64,000 nucleotides of DNA, taken from assembly GCF_003385115.1 (NCBI RefSeq), contig NZ_QUNI01000007.1, positions 1 through 64,000 of the forward strand, given 5' to 3'. Positions 63,740 through 64,000 of the stretch are shown here, in pieces. The translations under genes were made by a program, and so were the position numbers. The stretch comes from Flavobacterium aquicola. Lineage in GTDB: Bacteria > Bacteroidota > Bacteroidia > Flavobacteriales > Flavobacteriaceae. Each line of letters begins with the position of its first letter. Position 1 is the first letter of the stretch. The notes beneath the pieces were generated by a model that saw nothing but the letters and a program-made list of their open reading frames with translations, made no database searches and had not been told where the DNA came from.

Positions 63740-64000
63740 TTATACTAATTGTTTCAATGCAATTTCAAAAGCTGTTGCACTGATGTTTGTTTTGGAAGGA
63801 TTTAAAGCATGTGTTTTTTCAATGGCATTTTTGATAATTTCGGAAGCATCGTGAAAAATAGCTTCATCTGTCATTTGTACTTTCTTTTCCATGAAATAGG
63901 CAAAAACTCTCGCCATACCACAATTGGAAATAAAATCAGGGATTAAGCTTACCTTATGATCAACATCCTCCATTATCGGGCCAAAGAAAATGGCCGCATC
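63740..64000 (-). CDS. Glu/Leu/Phe/Val dehydrogenase, C-terminal part (cut by window edge)
   Basis: The open frame continues to base 64000 without a start, so only the last 86 residues are seen. They read DAAIFFGPIMEDVDHKVSLI, then PDFISNCGMARVFAYFME and a helical tail ending EIALKQLV. The segment with PDFISNCGM matches the NAD-binding domain of amino-acid dehydrogenases (PDYVANAGG-like motif in leucine and valine dehydrogenases). The exact amino-acid preference cannot be told from this part. Confidence 0.75.
   Translation of the reverse strand, partial: DAAIFFGPIMEDVDHKVSLIPDFISNCGMARVFAYFMEKKVQMTDEAIFHDASEIIKNAIEKTHALNPSKTNISATAFEIALKQLV

Overview
The window comes from a Bacteroidota chromosome, most likely Flavobacteriaceae (Flavobacterium or a close relative). 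It is AT-rich. Starts are preceded by A/T-rich leaders rather than strong Shine-Dalgarno sites, and a TTTG-N19-TAnnTTTG promoter is visible at the tRNA gene. SusC/SusD pairs, SusC-type TonB boxes and a C-terminal type IX secretion tag are all hallmarks of the phylum. No ribosomal RNA, CRISPR array or intact mobile element is present.

Layout. 1-1955 holds three tight hairpins and the decayed remains of an IS256/mutator-like transposase. 1956-32773 is a large two-part polysaccharide utilization locus (PUL). Part one is SusC-SusD, GH30, GH3 and a secreted endonuclease/exonuclease/phosphatase-fold protein, followed by a short relic of a GH5 gene. A membrane-spanning Y_Y_Y/LuxR-type regulator sits on the opposite strand between the parts. 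Part two is SusC-SusD, a surface glycan-binding lipoprotein, GH16, GH30, a second GH30, a modular GH5-CBM6-fascin-like-T9SS protein, GH5-CBM6, a secreted ADP-ribosylglycohydrolase-fold protein and a BglX-type GH3. A DUF2059 protein, a further GH3 on the minus strand and a divergent Nudix-type regulator (33657-36990) follow. GH16, GH30, GH5 and GH3 together point to a mixed-linkage beta-1,3/beta-1,6-glucan such as laminarin or a fungal cell-wall glucan. The substrate is inferred from families only.

37061-48144 is an export module: TolC, two paralogous MacB/FtsX-type permeases, an ABC ATPase and a membrane-fusion protein on the minus strand, diverging from an NtrC-type response regulator and a histidine kinase. 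The 140-bp divergent region carries a sigma-54-like -24/-12 element and, about 85-110 bp upstream of it, two tandem copies of a TGTWC-N6-GAACA dyad spaced 21 bp. These look like enhancer sites for the adjacent regulator. The kinase has two membrane helices with almost no periplasmic loop, as in intramembrane-sensing kinases.

48213-64000 is housekeeping in character: tRNA-Val(TAC), a DUF1772 protein, a GT4 glycosyltransferase, MiaE, an AsmA-like protein, a MlaE-MlaF-MlaD lipid-transport operon, FolC, ExbB-ExbD, a Gfo/Idh/MocA oxidoreductase, a glycine-rich TonB and the 3' part of a Glu/Leu/Phe/Val dehydrogenase cut by the window edge. ExbB/ExbD/TonB could energise the two SusC receptors.

The observations I rank highest are the tandem enhancer dyads with a sigma-54-like promoter at the exporter, the GH5 gene relic at 11717-11836, the secreted ADP-ribosylglycohydrolase inside the glucan locus, the Nudix regulator with a ruined Nudix box next to repeated TTTAGGTAAA motifs, and the hairpin arrays at 14-86 and 61143-61221.
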